DNA of 64,000 nt from Ostrinia nubilalis (Eukaryota; Arthropoda; Insecta; Lepidoptera; Crambidae), in assembly GCF_963855985.1 (NCBI RefSeq), contig NC_087118.1, positions 2,914,001-2,978,000 of the forward strand, read 5' to 3'. A program made the translations under genes and the position numbers. A model generated the notes under the pieces. It was given only the letters and a program-made list of their open reading frames with translations. It did no database searches and was not told the DNA's origin. Below are positions 19,448 to 32,132 of the stretch, piece by piece; the stretch's first letter is position 1; each line of letters begins with the position of its first letter.

Positions 19448-19934
19448 TATATGTTACGAACAAAGTGATAAATGTGAAAATTATGAATAATCGCCGGTTA
19501 TTATGAATAATTACCGCATGATTTGGTAAATGTGATTAATATGAGGTCATTTATGTGTGTACAAAACTAAATAGGCGGCTTAGGGGTGGCCCAAGGGCCA
19601 CCCCCGCCGCACCTTAACCTATTTTTCACTTTAAATCAAAACATTATGTTATAGGCATCATGGAAAAGTAATATTATGCAAGAAACATTCCAAACTCATT
19701 ATGCCAAATTATATTAATATATGATATCAAAACGTTCAAAAGTTTGGCTGTACACGAGCACGTACACAAGATGTTGTTCTCTTTTATGAAATTTGTTAGT
19801 ACTAAGGTTGAATTATTAAATAATCACTGTTAAATGTGATTAATTTATCACTTTTACCGCGACTGTCGGTAATTATTCATAATAACCGGTTATTATTAAT
19901 AATTTTCAATTTATCACATTAACCGTAACATATA
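19448..19934. mobile_element. MITE with ~95-bp imperfect TIRs
   Basis: The ends TATATGTTACG and CGTAACATATA start imperfect inverted repeats that include GGTTATTATGAATAATTACCG on both sides (19448-19546 against 19842-19934). The interior of about 295 bp is non-coding, including a GGGGTGGCCC patch near 19585. It lies in the gypsy 3' UTR. Confidence 0.75.
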
Positions 19935-20516
19935 TTTTATTTCACTAAAATGTAAGTTTATCGTAGTTCATGTTTCACTAACTGATTAATTATAAAGATG
20001 AACAATATTACAGTTTTATAAACATTGGTGTGTTTAGAACTTGAATATCTTAAGACTTGAATATTGAGTAACCTGAAATTAAAGATTTCAAATTATTTCT
20101 ACAAGGTTAATAAATAAGATGATATACACTATCTTAGATGTAAAGTGTTTAAGACTAAGTTGAAGATTGATATAATAAGATGATAACTGTAAAATGTGTA
20201 AAAATGTAAAATGAGATGTGTACTATGTCAGGAGGCAAAAATCTAAAATGTTAAGGATTTCATGTAAATTGTAAGAATAGTAGTTTACCGTTAGATGTTT
20301 ATTTAAGTAGTTATTTTCAAAGTTTGCTTTGTGTAAGAAGTTAAATGTAACATAGAGTTTAAATTTGGAGCTATTGGATGCTTGAATAAGTTTTTATTTA
20401 CCAAGTTAGCTATGTATAAAGTTTAAGATGTTAGGAGATGTAACTAAAGTTTAATGAGTTGAGTATTTACAAAGTTTAATGATGTTTAATGAAAGTTAGT
20501 GTTTGTAGCCTAAGAT

Positions 20517-20795
20517 TGTCTGAGGACAGACCAAGACAGGATTGCCGAGAGTGTAGGATTCTAACATCTATGGCGTAAATACTCTATTGTTTTAAACTCT
20601 GTGGATGAACGAACGAGTGTGAGCGAGACGAATGTACGGAGAGTGAGCGAGAAGGAAGGAAAGAGGTCATGGCGGCAAGACGGTTAAGAGTAAGTGTGGC
20701 TCTGTAATATTTAAAGAAGATTAAACATTATTGTTGGAAGAAACTGATTTTCCTTGCGAAGCCCCGTCCCTACATGTATGTAAAAGAATCCAACA
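20517..20795 (+). repeat. Possible 3' LTR of the gypsy remnant
   Basis: The segment starts TGTCTGAGGACAG, ends GAATCCAACA and contains an ATTAAA signal near 20726. The TG...CA ends and the position after a gypsy pol suggest an LTR, but there is no second copy and only a weak purine tract before it. Confidence 0.35.
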
Positions 20796-20861
20796 CTTTT
20801 TCGATTTCAGAGATACCTGAAATTTAACTTTTAACATTTTGCACTATAACTTCTACTGAAA

Positions 20862-21189
20862 AATTGCTCTGCTGATTTTTGTTTTTTAATACGCTTTTAT
20901 ATGTTCAAATACATAACTTTTCACAGTAATCCAATAGATTTTCCTTTACTATGTCACAGTTCTTATTTTTACGTAATTACGTCATGTGAATAATTGCTCC
21001 GTCCATTTTTATACATCTATTGGCCATTTAATCATATATTATAACAGATTTATCAAAAATCCAACAAATTTTCGAACGTTAAATATACTTTTAAGGATAA
21101 TATACTGCACGCGGGCAATGTAGTTCGCGGGCTAAAGTCAGCGATACGCTCTTATTACTACTCCCGTAAGGTTGACATTTCAAGTAACA
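20862..21189. repeat. Element X left arm, inner segment
   Basis: It is the complement of 43645-43825 joined to 44299-44446, ending at GGTTGACATTTCAAGTAAC. It holds the uninterrupted site (TCCATTTTTATACATC) into which repeat Z is inserted in the right arm. Confidence 0.8.
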
Positions 21190-22253
21190 GAAGGTAGACG
21201 CGTATCCATAGCGAGTTTTTCACCATACGCCTTAATTTTAAGTATTTAATTTTGGTTTAATTATGTAATTGATGTACTAACATAGCGACTGTAGTACCTA
21301 GTTAATCGACATACCTACTTATTAAACAAGCTTATTTCACGTAATTATATACGTAAATTCTATTTACAATTATTTACCTGTCTTGAAAATAACACTGGGT
21401 GATTAAATTTTATCAAAATTACAAACTAAACATGCATTGTCAAAAGTTACATAAAAACATAAAGTTATTATTCCTTCCTTGTAAAAAACGGTTCTGTTTG
21501 ACGTGACGGTGACGGCATCTCTTTTTATTACACAAAGTTGCTGCTAGTGACATCTCGCTCGCTCAGTCATTTCGCACCCCCCCTGGAAGAAGTATGCAAG
21601 TCCACTTGTGCGATATTTTTTTTATTGCACCAAAAAATCGAGAAGGAAGTAATACATATTGTCAATTTTTTTCATAATTTTTCTCTTAAAAATGAAGAAA
21701 TTATGTAGGTACAAATATGTAAAATATTGCAACATTAAAATATCTAAATTTCCATAGCAAAAACGAAGGAAATATATTTGCATTTAATTGTTTAATAAAG
21801 TTCCGTATGAATAATAGCATATTAATATTTACATACATCTTCCACGAAGACTTTAAAAAACGTTTACGCGTATCTATTGTTGCATACTTATTTTAGGATA
21901 TTATTTGGTGGGTATCGTAGTGCAAGTTCAGTTGCGTAGTTTTTCCACGAAACTTTTGTGCACATTATAATAATAATAATATGCAAACGCGGCTCACTTG
22001 GCCTAGGCCCGTGAGTCAGTCGTCAGTACCGAAGAAATCATCTTCGAGGATTATATACGAGGATAATAATAAAAAGCAGCTATATTAAACACGTGCCGAA
22101 TAGTACGGCGATTCTTTAAAGATGAGCCTGCTATGGCAACGTAATCCAAATATTTTTATAGATTCGATTATAGATCAGGTACTTGGCCATGCCCGTAGCT
22201 GATCTTATATTATACCAGCTCTATAGCTGAGATGAAAAAATCGCAAACATATA
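21190..22253. other. Unidentified AT-rich stretch
   Basis: No gene, RNA or bounded repeat is recognisable. A polyC/T patch near 21577 and AT-rich runs are the only features. It could be original interior of element X or decayed insertions. Confidence 0.4.
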
Positions 22254-22978
22254 AATAATAATAATAATAATAAGCCCCGCAGGGCAGCTTTGTGGCGAGC
22301 TGTTGGTGAGTAGCGACACCACGGGGCCAGTTGTTAATCCGAGTGCTCCCGAGAGTCGGTCAAGACCCTCGTCTTCGGCTTGCCGAAGTGGAAACCGAGA
22401 GGGTCTGCAGGACTTTCACCTCTGGCTTGCCTTAACCGGCCGGCCAGAGTGGAGTCGCTAGAGCTATATGCTCCAGGGGTGGAAGTGTTAAAGGGCATAA
22501 CGCCGCGAGTAACTTCGGAGAAAGCGCAGCACACCTCTCTACACCCCTGAGCTGGCAGACGCCAATGTTGCCCCTCAGTCCAGTCTATACGACCCATGAC
22601 GCCAGGGGGGGGGCCCATTTAGTCGCTGGCTAGTCACCGCCTGCCATTTTTTCAGTCCGAGACTATGAACCAGGCAGGTGACCCGTAGTCTCCATCCATA
22701 GCCCAGTAACCAGTCCATCCATCCTTCATCCATAACCCTAGTCCATTCTCCAATAACTGCAATAGCTCCTGTGCACAGGCTGGGGATGGTCTCTGGCTAC
22801 ATCCCATGATAATATAGTCAGAGACTAGACCCAGCATGTGCACCACTTTCACTTTTGTCGATTATTTTGCGCTTAAAACGGCCTCTACGTGTTGGATCTG
22901 TATCCCCACGCAAGCCTTATAAAGGACCGGGCCACTTTTGACCCGTGAGCTCCAAAGCGTACAAACATAATAATAATA
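22254..22978 (+). mobile_element. (TAA)n-flanked retroelement remnant
   Basis: A GC-richer block lies between (AAT)n tracts at 22254-22273 and 22966-22978. Its right end (22904-22970) is the same 3' end seen at 18400-18466 (CCCCACGCAAGCC ... GCGTACAAACATAATAA). The start, GCCCCGCAGGGCAGC, may be a 5' UTR, so this looks like a LINE with most of its coding region deleted, or a non-autonomous derivative targeting TAA repeats. No RT coding is seen. Confidence 0.5.
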
Positions 22979-23264
22979 AAGTCCTTTATTGCTTCTACAA
23001 CATACTTATTCTATTCTAGTTACAATAATGTTGATTGACATAATATTATGAGGAAGCAATTGGAGGTGGCTCAGCTAATGCTGCCTGAAAAACACTCAGG
23101 CTGCGCTGATTTTCAGCCACTCCCATTTCTCTATAGGTCTTATGCGAGAATTGGGTAATGAGGGCTAATAGTAATACATTTACAAGTGGCAATTAAAAAA
23201 AAAATAAACAAGGATAACTAAATTTGCGTTTTGTCTGCACAATTGTGTTGTGTGATTGTGTTTG

Positions 23265-23354
23265 AAATGTGAGTGTGTGTGTTATGTGTGTGAAAGTGAG
23301 TGTGTGTGTGTTATGTGTGTGAAAGTGAGTGTGTGTGTTTAATGTGTGTGAATG
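23265..23354. repeat. GT-rich tandem repeat in LINE 3' UTR
   Basis: Three units of about 36 bp, GTGAGTGTGTGTG-TTATGTGTGTGAAA, lie just downstream (minus strand) of the ORF2 stop. Confidence 0.85.
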
Positions 23355-23359
23355 CTTTT

Positions 23360-26261
23360 CTAGAAATAGTCTTTCAGGGGCAGTGATTTCCAGTATCCAT
23401 GATATAAGTTTTCCGCAGCCAGCTGTTTTCTCAATAAGGCTGCTTTGTATTTAACTTTGAAGGTTTGAGTACTCATCCTAACCTTCATGGGAGGTGGCAG
23501 AATGTTCCAAATGCTGGCTGCTCGATACTTAAAGGACCCTCGAAACCGCGCAGAATTATGTTTGGGTATTTTCAGGAGGTTAATTGTCTTCGTGCGTAAA
23601 CTTCTTTCAGTCTTATCTTTGGCCCATTCGAGTTTCTCAAAAAGGTATTCAGGTTTTTTGCTCCAGACTACTCTCTGAATAATGCAGGCATATTGCAGTT
23701 CTCTCCTAGCCTCCATATTGAGAATTTCTTTTCTGTTTAGGTAGGTATGGTGTTATTCGTTCTCTTCTTGGTACATTATAACAGAAACGAATACAGGCAT
23801 TCTGCACCCTTTGTATGGCTCTTTCAGTTCGGACGTTTAACCTGGGACCGATTACGGGGCTACAGTAATTAAAGGGCGAGAGAACAAGTAAGTCGGACAA
23901 AAGCAGTCGAAGCTCCTCTCTTAGGTATGGTCTAATCTTGTAAAGAATTTTAAGCTTGAAGAAGGCGTTTCTAATTTTGCCATTTACATGGTCTTCATAT
24001 TTTTGTTCTCCATCCTGTAGCAAACCCAAATTTCACGCTTGTTTTACTTTGTCAAGAACAACATCATTAATATAAAATTCTTCATTGCAGTCTAGTACTT
24101 GTTTTATCTGGTTATTTGTTCCCAACAGCACTACTTGTGATTTGTTAGGATTTAAGACTAGAGAGTTGTTCTCGGACCATTTTGTAATGTTTCGTAGATC
24201 ATCGTTTATTTTTTTTATCGATTCTCGTATATTTTTTGCTTCGAAGGAGTAGTATAATTGTGTATCATCTGCATACAGGTGATATTTACAAGTCTCTATG
24301 CATCGTGGGAGGTCTGCCGTAAAAATCGTGAATAAAACCGGACTCAGTATCGATCCCTGTGGTACGCCTCTGTTAACTATTTTTGAAAGAGAGAGCATCC
24401 TTTCGCCATCGGGCTTAAGAGTCACTACGGTTTTTTCTCTATTCAATAGGAAAGTTTCGAACCATTTAAAAGTGTTAGTTGAAAAACCGTAGTGTCTCAA
24501 TTTTTCCAATAAAAGGTGTGGGTGCAAGCAATCAAAAGCTCTCGTATAGTCCAATAGCACCAGCACACTACTCAACCCCCTATCTGAGGCCTCTGTGAGG
24601 TCATCCGTGACATGGAGCAGGGCTGTTTCTGTGCCATGTCCCCGGCGGAAGCCAGACTGAAATCGAGGTATAATACCATTGCCCTCTAAGTATTCTATAA
24701 CTTGATTTAATACTACCCTTTCCAATATTTTGGATAAGACTGGCAATATGGAGATAGGACGTAAATCTTTTAGATTCTCTACAGCTTCTTTTTTAGGAAT
24801 AGGCCTTATTAGTGTTTTTTTCCATTGTTCCGGGAACGTGTGGGTTTGAATAGATTTGTTGATGATGGCTGTGATAATAGGAAGCGTTCTGTGTAAGGTG
24901 AGTTTTATCATTTTTATATTCAAACCATCCTGTCCTGTAGAGTTTGTACTAATGTTGTTAACAATTCTGTAGACATTTGCCTCTGTCGTTGGTTTCAAAT
25001 CAAAGATGTTAGTTAACTTTGGTGTCTTCATATTGTCAGAAACGCATTCCAAATCTACTTCTTTGCAACTTGGTAGGGTCAAAAAGTGATGAATTATACT
25101 ATTTGGGTCGTTGATGTGGTCAGGTATACAATAATTCTGTGTGTTATTCAAAACAGTGGCATTTTAAATATTTTTCCATAGATCCGTCGGTTTTTTTAAA
25201 TTGTTATTTATAGAATAATTAAAATATGCTTTTTTCTCGAGTTCTATTGCTTTGGTTACATAGTTTTTAAGGCTTTGATAGTACTTTTTTGCTGTATCTG
25301 TCCTAACTTTATGAAATCTTTTTAGCGCTTTGTCTCTTAAATTCATAATAAATTTTATAGTGTCCGTTATCCAAGGCTTATTTTTGTCTTTAATCACTAT
25401 TTTTTTCTCTGGTGCATGTAAATCAAACAATGTTAAAATATAGCCATTAAAGGTTGCAACCATATCATCAACATTCTGTTTTTGGGTGATAGAAAGCCAA
25501 GGGATTGAATCCAGGTCTTTTTCAAACAAGTTTGGGATTATGTTATGGAATGGTCTTTGCAATACCACCTGTTTTTTAAATTTGGGCTTCTTTATATCAA
25601 AATCAACTATAACTGTTGCGTGATCACTCAAAGAGTGATTATGCATCACCATTACATTTTTACAACGGGAAATATCATCAATTAGTACTAAATCCAGGAT
25701 TGATGCCGTACTGTCGGTTACTCTGGTTGGTTCATTCACCAGTTGCTGAAGGTTGTGTTGGGTATAGAAAGTTATTAATTCTTTGGCTTGTGCTGTCTCT
25801 GTTTTGCTGAGATTTATATTCAGATCACCCAATAAGCATATATAATTACAACGGGACATAACATTCACTGATTCGCTGAGTGAGTCTAAAGCATCCCGGA
25901 CACAGACACTCTCCGGTCTATAGGCTGTGCCTAGCGCTAAGGTCCCGCCGGGTAAACGAACCTCAAGCCATAGTTGTTCCAATGTTGAAAGAGGATGCTG
26001 CCTTATTTTAGTGGTTAGTCCCTCCTTCACGTAGAAACCTACACCACCACCTCTGTTACCTTTACGGGCTCTGTGAATAAATTTGTAGTGAGGTACATCC
26101 GGTGCGAGGGCCTCCTCTCCTTCACGAATCCACGTTTCATTAACCGCTAGGATATCAAATTGGTACTTTAGAATCGTAACTATGAGTTCTTCTTGGCCAG
26201 TATTCAAGGATCTGGCATTTAGGAGCCCCAATCTCAAACATTTTCCTATTTTATTAGCCAT
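23360..26261 (-). pseudogene. LINE ORF2: AP endonuclease and reverse transcriptase
   Basis: From the ATG at 26261 the minus strand encodes an APE-type endonuclease ('LLNARSL', 'ILAVNETWI', 'NRGGGVGFYV', 'YICLLGDLNINL', 'SLSDHATVIVDF'). After an in-frame TAA (25164-25166) comes RT ('LRPISILPVLSKILE', 'VLLDYTRAFDCL', 'GVPQGSILSPVLF', catalytic 'YADDTQLY' near 24245), then an in-frame TGA (24033-24035) and the post-RT region, with a frameshift near 23730. It ends with 'YHGYWKSLPLKDYF'. The TGA replaces what could have been CGA, compatible with CpG decay. Otherwise the domain order is complete. Confidence 0.9.
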
Positions 26262-26657
26262 GAGGACTGAAAAAAATGTGCGTGTGATTATTATATTTAG
26301 GAGCATTAAAGCAGTGATGTAGTGTGTAATGTGAGTATGAAGAAATACAATAGCAGTGTGAGTGTCTTATCCTATGTGTAGTGTATAGTGAAGTTGTGTA
26401 TGTGTGGTGTAATAAAGTTGTCATGTGTGATCTTATTTTTGTAATAAGTAATTGTGCGAATACATGTATTATGCTAATTATATTTTGTATGCGTGCTTGA
26501 GGATTTTGAGGAGTTCGAGTGTTGTGTACAGACAAAATATACAAAAAGGTGTGAAACAAATCTGTATCATCAATATTAGTATAGAAAAGTAATCTCAAGT
26601 AAAAGTTAGGGAGATCAAAGGTACCGTCCAACCGAAATAAGTATATCAGCTCAAACA

Positions 26658-27752
26658 TCAAAATTCTCCAAAAATCCGTTTCAAGTCAGCCTCCGATTGT
26701 ATCCTATGCCGTGCTTTGCCATCGTCCTGCCGGGCGTAGATTTTACCGTCTCTTGTCCAGACATATTTGAAATTCTTGGATCGGGAGATCTCTCGTGTTT
26801 GCTGGAATAGTTGTCGATAGTGTTTAGAGAGCCTTTCGTTAATGTAGACCGAACACGCAGGCCTCGATACAGGCAGGCCTTCGGTGGTGACCCCGCGGCG
26901 CACGCGTGCGGCTTTTAACAGCGTGTCGCGAGTGTCTCGGCGAGTTAGTCGCACGGCCAGGGGGCGCGGCCGAGCTCGAGCGGCGCCCTGCTGTGCCGAT
27001 CTCGGAGGACCCACTCTTTCTGCGCTCACTACTTCTTTCGGGTCTAGGTCAACTCCGATTTTTTTTGCAAGGGTGACAACGACTTGTGTGCCATTCTCGT
27101 TAGCCTCTTCTGGATAGCCGGCTATTTCCACGTCGTTTAGCAATAGCATTCGGTCACGCTCCTGTATTTCCACTTCAAGATTCAAAATTTTGCTTTCAAG
27201 GGCTGTAGTGTCACCAAGTTTACTCTTCTGGCTTTCCAGATCTTGCACTCTGGTCTCTAACTGCTCGATACGATTGTTTTGTTTTCGTATGGATTCTGTA
27301 AGCTCTGCTATAGCCTCCCTTAAGCTGTCTGTCTGATTATTGATAAGTCCAGCCATATATACTTTTAATTCAGTGATTAAATCTTTTTGAGCCGTAGCCT
27401 GAGCGCAAGATTCTGGGCTCGATATTTGTTCTAATCCCGGCGTTTCGTCTGAGGATCGTGATGTCTTCTTACGGTGGGTAACGTTATGGTCTTCGTTTTT
27501 CCTATTCAAGTCCGGGTCTTCCTGTGTATTTTGTGGGTTAGGTCGGACCGGTGTGTTTAAATTTCCAGTTTTAGGTCTTTTACTCTTGCATTCCGGGCAG
27601 CACCACTGATCTTTTTTTTCCATAATCTTAAAAAGTCCGAAAGAAACGTTAGCGCACTCCAAATCATACTTGTATTTGCAAACCATACATCGTAAGTATT
27701 CTCTTCTAGGTATGGGTCTCTGGCAGCCAGCGCATGTTTGTGTAGCACTCAT
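26658..27752 (-). CDS. LINE ORF1 with PHD-like zinc finger and coiled coil
   Basis: The 364-residue frame starts at the ATG at 27752 ('MSATQTCAGC'). The frame is open further upstream, but this ATG directly precedes the finger. A Cys/His-rich PHD-type finger ('CAGCQ...CMVC...CANV...WCCPEC') covers residues 6-55. A long coiled coil follows ('NRIEQLETRVQDLESQ', about 170-215), then an RRM-like L1-ORF1 (transposase 22-type) domain ('DVEIAGYPE', 'RLTRRDTRDTLLKAARVRRG', about 225-340). In the family this protein binds element RNA and forms trimers or oligomers. It is intact here, unlike ORF2. Confidence 0.88.
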   Translation of the reverse strand: MSATQTCAGCQRPIPRREYLRCMVCKYKYDLECANVSFGLFKIMEKKDQWCCPECKSKRPKTGNLNTPVRPNPQNTQEDPDLNRKNEDHNVTHRKKTSRSSDETPGLEQISSPESCAQATAQKDLITELKVYMAGLINNQTDSLREAIAELTESIRKQNNRIEQLETRVQDLESQKSKLGDTTALESKILNLEVEIQERDRMLLLNDVEIAGYPEEANENGTQVVVTLAKKIGVDLDPKEVVSAERVGPPRSAQQGAARARPRPLAVRLTRRDTRDTLLKAARVRRGVTTEGLPVSRPACSVYINERLSKHYRQLFQQTREISRSKNFKYVWTRDGKIYARQDDGKARHRIQSEADLKRIFGEF

Positions 27753-28010
27753 TTTCAGTCTGGTTCTGTCGAAACTAGAACGTAAACAAATCAGTGCAAA
27801 AGGTCTAGTAGGTACTTGCAGCGCCCTCTGTTGAATTCTGCACGTAACAGCTATTGCAAAAGCAATATCAATCAATGGAACTCGCACACAAAGGCAAAGT
27901 CAGTGCGCGGTTGTTAGATCAGTCGATTTCTCATAGATGGCGCTATTCAGTATAACTTGAGTGTCTTAAATGTTCTAGCTGCTGATGACACATCAAAATT
28001 AGGTTATAAT

Positions 28011-29859
28011 GTTTTTCACTTTTTAAATCAATGATAATCACATACAGTAATACGTTCCAGTTCTTCGGCGGGTGGCACTTTTTCGTGTCTGGTAGTTATT
28101 TTTCCGCAGGGGATCCGGAATTGTTTCATAAGTTATCGTTTGTGTTCCGGTATTTATTATCACTATTTCACTGTTTAGACGATGAACTTCTCCGGAATTA
28201 CGCGTGTGTAGAATTTTTGTAACATATTACACTTCACACTGGCGTTTTTAGGCTTGGTAAATTACTTTAAACTATATAAATAATATTTTTCACTTAGATC
28301 GATGTTAATCCGCGCACAACAGCGCCCTCTCTCCATTATGTTGTGCAAGTCTAGATGCCTAATTCTTCCACGAAGCTTTTATTCGCATTATAATATATAA
28401 CAATTGATACGTTATTTTCTACGTAGATATCTTTGTGAAAGTCTAGTTGCTAATATTTTGCGAAACTTTTGGCGATGTTGTATTTTATACCGATATTGAT
28501 ACATTTATTTAGATGTAATTAAGTCATTAACAAAGCACAAATTAACTAAGTTTCAGTCATTTAAGTATCCAATCCACTACTTTTTGCACTAAATACCCCT
28601 GTAAGACTGTGTGTTTATCAAAAATTCGTCCCAATGATTACTTACCACGTGGTAAAATTATCGGTCTTTATGAGTACAAGATCCATTTTAAATTCTGTCT
28701 CTCTCTTCAGTGAATCGTTATCGTAGTTATCGTGATAAATTTTCAACTTTCCAGAGCCGCATGAGTTAATTTATCAGCTTATGCGTGTATTGCCAGCGTG
28801 ACAAGGTATGTATCTATACGTCTTTTGGAGCAGTAAGCAACAATCGGTGTGTCCCCAATTATAGAATGATACAAGTTTTTATATGTATTTTAAGGATTAT
28901 TGTAATCAAAAGGACATACTCGTAATGGTCAAACGTTTAAAAATGCAACAACCTGATTCAAAACTGTTGCCATCTTTTCGTATGTACGATGAGGGAATAC
29001 TGACTGTATTCTTTTCAGGTGGTACTTGATCGACCGGACGCCAACCTTCCGCAGACCTCCACAGATTGTACTTGCCACTGGAATGTAGTGCCTATCCTAG
29101 TGTTGACGCTATTTGTCCAGTAAATTGCATTTATTTCCAGGCCTTATGAAACTCCTGGCTCAGACAATGTTCCTATCCTGGTTGCTTCACAGGTCCGGCC
29201 ACTCTTCAACAAAGCGTATAAAAGCACCTATAAGTTTTGGACCAAATAAAAACTGTTCTTTCTTTCTTTATAGGTTCAGCCAAACCAACGCAATCTCAAG
29301 CGATCAGCCGGCGTGCAGTGATGGCGATTAGACTTAGGGTTCGGCCAAACCAACGCGATCACAGCGCGATCAGCTGGCGTGCAGCGATGGCGACCAGACC
29401 TAAATGCATTGTTCGCCATCGCTGCACGCCGGTTGATCGAGTGTGAACCTTATAGGATTTGGAAGCGATGTCACCAACGAGTTCAATGTGGGTAGCTTTT
29501 GTAGTCATGCAGACAATAAATATCACTATATTATAGGCTTCTATAGTTTTGTTCCCTTGGACATCAAAATTTAAAAGGGTCCTTCAAAATCGTCTCCCTT
29601 GTTCATGAATTGTCTAGATTGAGATACTTGCTGTTCTGGTAAATCTACCATTATTTGTACTTTGGCAGTAGCATTCAATTTAGCACAATTGAAACATCTG
29701 TGCACGTATTTTCTCGCCAATAGTTTCGCCTTGATAATCCAAAATGTGGAGCTGTATCAGCTTTCTTATGTCCTGAAGCAGTGGTTGGGTTAATACTGGG
29801 GAGTGTAAAACTATAAAAGTGCTTTATAAAAGCCTACTTGCAAAAATAAATGAGTTTTA
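28011..29859. other. Non-coding stretch with a small hairpin repeat
   Basis: No gene is recognisable. At 29275-29400 a unit containing CAAACCAACGCGATC and CGTGCAGCGATGGCG occurs twice in tandem, and 29411-29438 is an inverted copy of its end, giving a hairpin (29369-29438), perhaps a decayed MITE. The rest is AT-rich. A rising density of ATG-poor sequence near 28030 may be the 5' UTR of the minus-strand LINE. Confidence 0.4.
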
Positions 29860-29975
29860 TGCCCGTTTTCACCATTAATCCCAAATTTTTAAGTGACCCC
29901 TATAAAAACAAAATTCCTGTTATGTATCACCATAGAAGTCACTTACAAATTAGGGATTGATGGTGAAAACGGGCA
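29860..29975. mobile_element. 116-bp MITE, TTA duplication (Harbinger-like)
   Basis: The ends TGCCCGTTTTCACCATTAAT and the matching complement (GATGGTGAAAACGGGCA) form TIRs of about 38 bp. TTA occurs immediately outside both ends (29857-29859, 29976-29978), the 3-bp TWA-type duplication of PIF/Harbinger elements. Confidence 0.82.
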
Positions 29976-30289
29976 TTAGTCCTTTTGATAGCTCGTCTCT
30001 CCCTAAAAATGCAATTTTCGAAAATTATAATATAGTTATGCAACAATATTGTAACTTTTTGATTTTGAATAAAGCTATAATTTTAAATACAACCATAAGT
30101 TAAGTAATTTTTCACAAGGTAAAAGTACGTTATCCTTTTTACGAATTTATTTCGATACGAATAGTTCGAGGAAAAACTACGTAAACTACACTTACACGTT
30201 GAATGCACGACTAAATCTGAACGCCAATAAGTGGTTAACTGCGAGTTTGTTCCGGCGTTTCTTCTCAGCACTTGCCATATGTTTGTCTC

Positions 30290-30440
30290 GAAGCGCTGGT
30301 AGGGCCCAAAAGATAAGGAGACATGTAAAGTGCCCCATAAGGGCTACCTTTTCTTTTTTTATTATTTTCTATTGACGTTCATAAGTGCCACTTGTGGTCT
30401 AAACTGAATAAATATTTAAAAAAAAAAAAAAAAAATAAAT
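30290..30440 (+). mobile_element. LINE or SINE 3' end with poly(A)
   Basis: The stretch ends GTGGTCTAAACTGAATAAATA followed by about 20 A residues. I recall GACGTTCATAAGTGCCACTTGTGG as typical of 3' ends of lepidopteran LINEs, but no coding remains to prove the family. Confidence 0.45.
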
Positions 30441-30627
30441 ATAAATACATAGGCCCCTCACAGACATTTTTAGCTATCTTTTGATGTATAACACATATTT
30501 TTAATAATGGTAATAAATTTTTAGGACAGTTTTTTTACGCTCCTGAAAAGTTGGCATTTTTCACTTGCGTACTTATTCCAGGAAGGGTGCGATTTGTTGC
30601 TCTATTCTAGCTAGGTACCTAGGTGTA

Positions 30628-31047
30628 ATAAAAGATATTAAAACATTGACATTTACTAAATTTAGAAATAATTTATTAGAATTCTTAAAACAAAACATGT
30701 ATTACAAAGTCAATGAATTCCTGACAGAAAAATCTTTTTGACATTTTGTACTTGACATCTAAAAATTTCTTAAAATATGACATTATGTATCATTGACATT
30801 GTATGAATCTAATCAAATCTAATGTAATAATATGTTTGTGCTATTTCAATAATTCAATAATTCATAATCATTTTCTGACATTTGCATAACATTCAATTAA
30901 TATTACTTTTTAATATTAAAAACATAACCGTATTTTTTGTAATATTTGCACATCGTATGTACGATAGAATATGTTGGAAACTTCTCTTTTTATAACCATT
31001 TCTAACCGTATTCTGGCAAATAAATGATTTATTATTATTATTATTAA
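30628..31047 (+). mobile_element. 5'-truncated LINE 3' end with (ATT)n tail
   Basis: A 37-codon open stretch (30628-30741) gives a LINE C-terminus ('FRNNLLEFLKQNMYYKVNEF'), parallel to the C-termini at 7391 and 50566. A 300-bp 3' UTR with AAATAAATG and an (ATT)n tail at 31027-31047 follows. Confidence 0.7.
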
Positions 31048-31142
31048 TAAAAAACCTAAACTTTATGCATGCATAAATACAATGAAATAAAAACTTATCT
31101 TAACAAAACACACATAGGTATTCAAAAAATTATAATAAAAAT

Positions 31143-31610
31143 AAACTTATTTAAAAACAAGCTTTTATTCTGAATTTCGAAAGTTTGTATCGCGCATGGA
31201 ATTTATTCCTCTTTTTCTCTGTTTGCGCTACAAGCTTTCGAAATTCAGAATAAAAGCTTGTTTTTAAAAAAGTTTATTTTTATTATAATTTTATTTTACA
31301 CTTTTTAGTTATATCTTAATCTCAGGACCCTGGACATTATCTAACACTAAAGTGCTCGAAAAGACAAATCCAACGAACCCAAACTCGATGAGTTTCCGCC
31401 GTTTTGTTTAGGAGTTCCTATGGCCACCTCCCGACTCCATCATCAGACCAGCTCAATGGTACCATAATATTGCATTGTCATCGTACTTACATAAGTATAC
31501 CAAATTTCAGCTCAATCAGTTGAGGAGAACTGGTCTTAAATTCAGTTGCAAGATTTGTCCCACACATACTAACAAGTGAAGTCAATATAAAGCTTGTAAT
31601 AATAATAATC
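31143..31610. mobile_element. Repeat Z, copy 1 (retroposon with 5' hairpin)
   Basis: It matches 43826-44291 over its length at roughly 95% or more by eye. The first 150 bp fold into a long hairpin (arms AAACAAGCTTTTATTCTG and its complement around a ~40-base loop). The remainder is non-coding and ends AAAGCTTGTAATAATAATAA, a TAA-type tail. The family is unknown to me. Confidence 0.75.
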
Positions 31611-32132
31611 AAAATCATTTTATGGCCGATATTCAATGAATTTAGTTTCGTATCGCTGAGTATTGCAATTTGAGGGTTCGATTGCTATACTTAATTATTT
31701 GCATGTAACATTTTTGGAACTTTACCACAGAATAAGTAATAGTACAGGTACAGAAGGATTACTCCGCAAGACGATTTAAATAAATGCGAGTCTTGCTACG
31801 ACGCGATACAGTGGAATTCAGCTCGCACAGCACTACGTACCTACAATTTTATTCACCTACAAGTTTTGTCTCTTTCTATCGCGTGCCTCTGAACTCTTCT
31901 TACGCTGCTAGGGTTGCTATGCTGTCTAGTGAAAAAATAGAATTAATCTACATACTTAGGTATTTGTAATGAGGTACGTATGTAGGTAAGTATTAGTGTT
32001 ATTTTACCTTTGTAAAAATAACATTTTAAATACCTACTTAGGATAAAAAAGTACTTATTTTAATACAATGTCTTCATTCATACCTATTTTAACATAAGAC
32101 AAATAAATTAAACATACCAACTATCACAGAAG

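Larger units (their letters stand above)
18605..20795 (+). mobile_element. Gypsy retrotransposon remnant (integrase to 3' LTR?)
   Basis: A + strand gypsy 3' part lies between two segments of the X arm: integrase core and C-terminus (18627-19333), then about 1.2 kb of AT-rich non-coding sequence containing a MITE, then a possible LTR (20517-20795). The left edge lies within integrase, so the 5' part was lost. Its integrase style differs from the Mag-type element. No target duplication was found. Confidence 0.6.
22979..28010 (-). mobile_element. Two-ORF LINE with zinc-finger ORF1 (CR1/Jockey-like)
   Basis: On the minus strand ORF1 (27752-26658) and ORF2 (26306-23360) are followed by a 3' UTR with GT-rich tandem repeats, an AATAAAGG signal (about 22988) and an (ATT)n tail at the left edge. 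The layout is that of a near-complete LINE. The 5' limit is a guess (around 28010 or beyond) because no duplication could be matched. ORF2 has two in-frame stops and one frameshift. Confidence 0.85.

Noticed and set aside
26254..26661. 135-residue minus-strand frame between LINE ORF1 and ORF2
   Set aside because: The sequence is Thr/His/Ser-rich low complexity translated from the inter-ORF spacer, with no motif.
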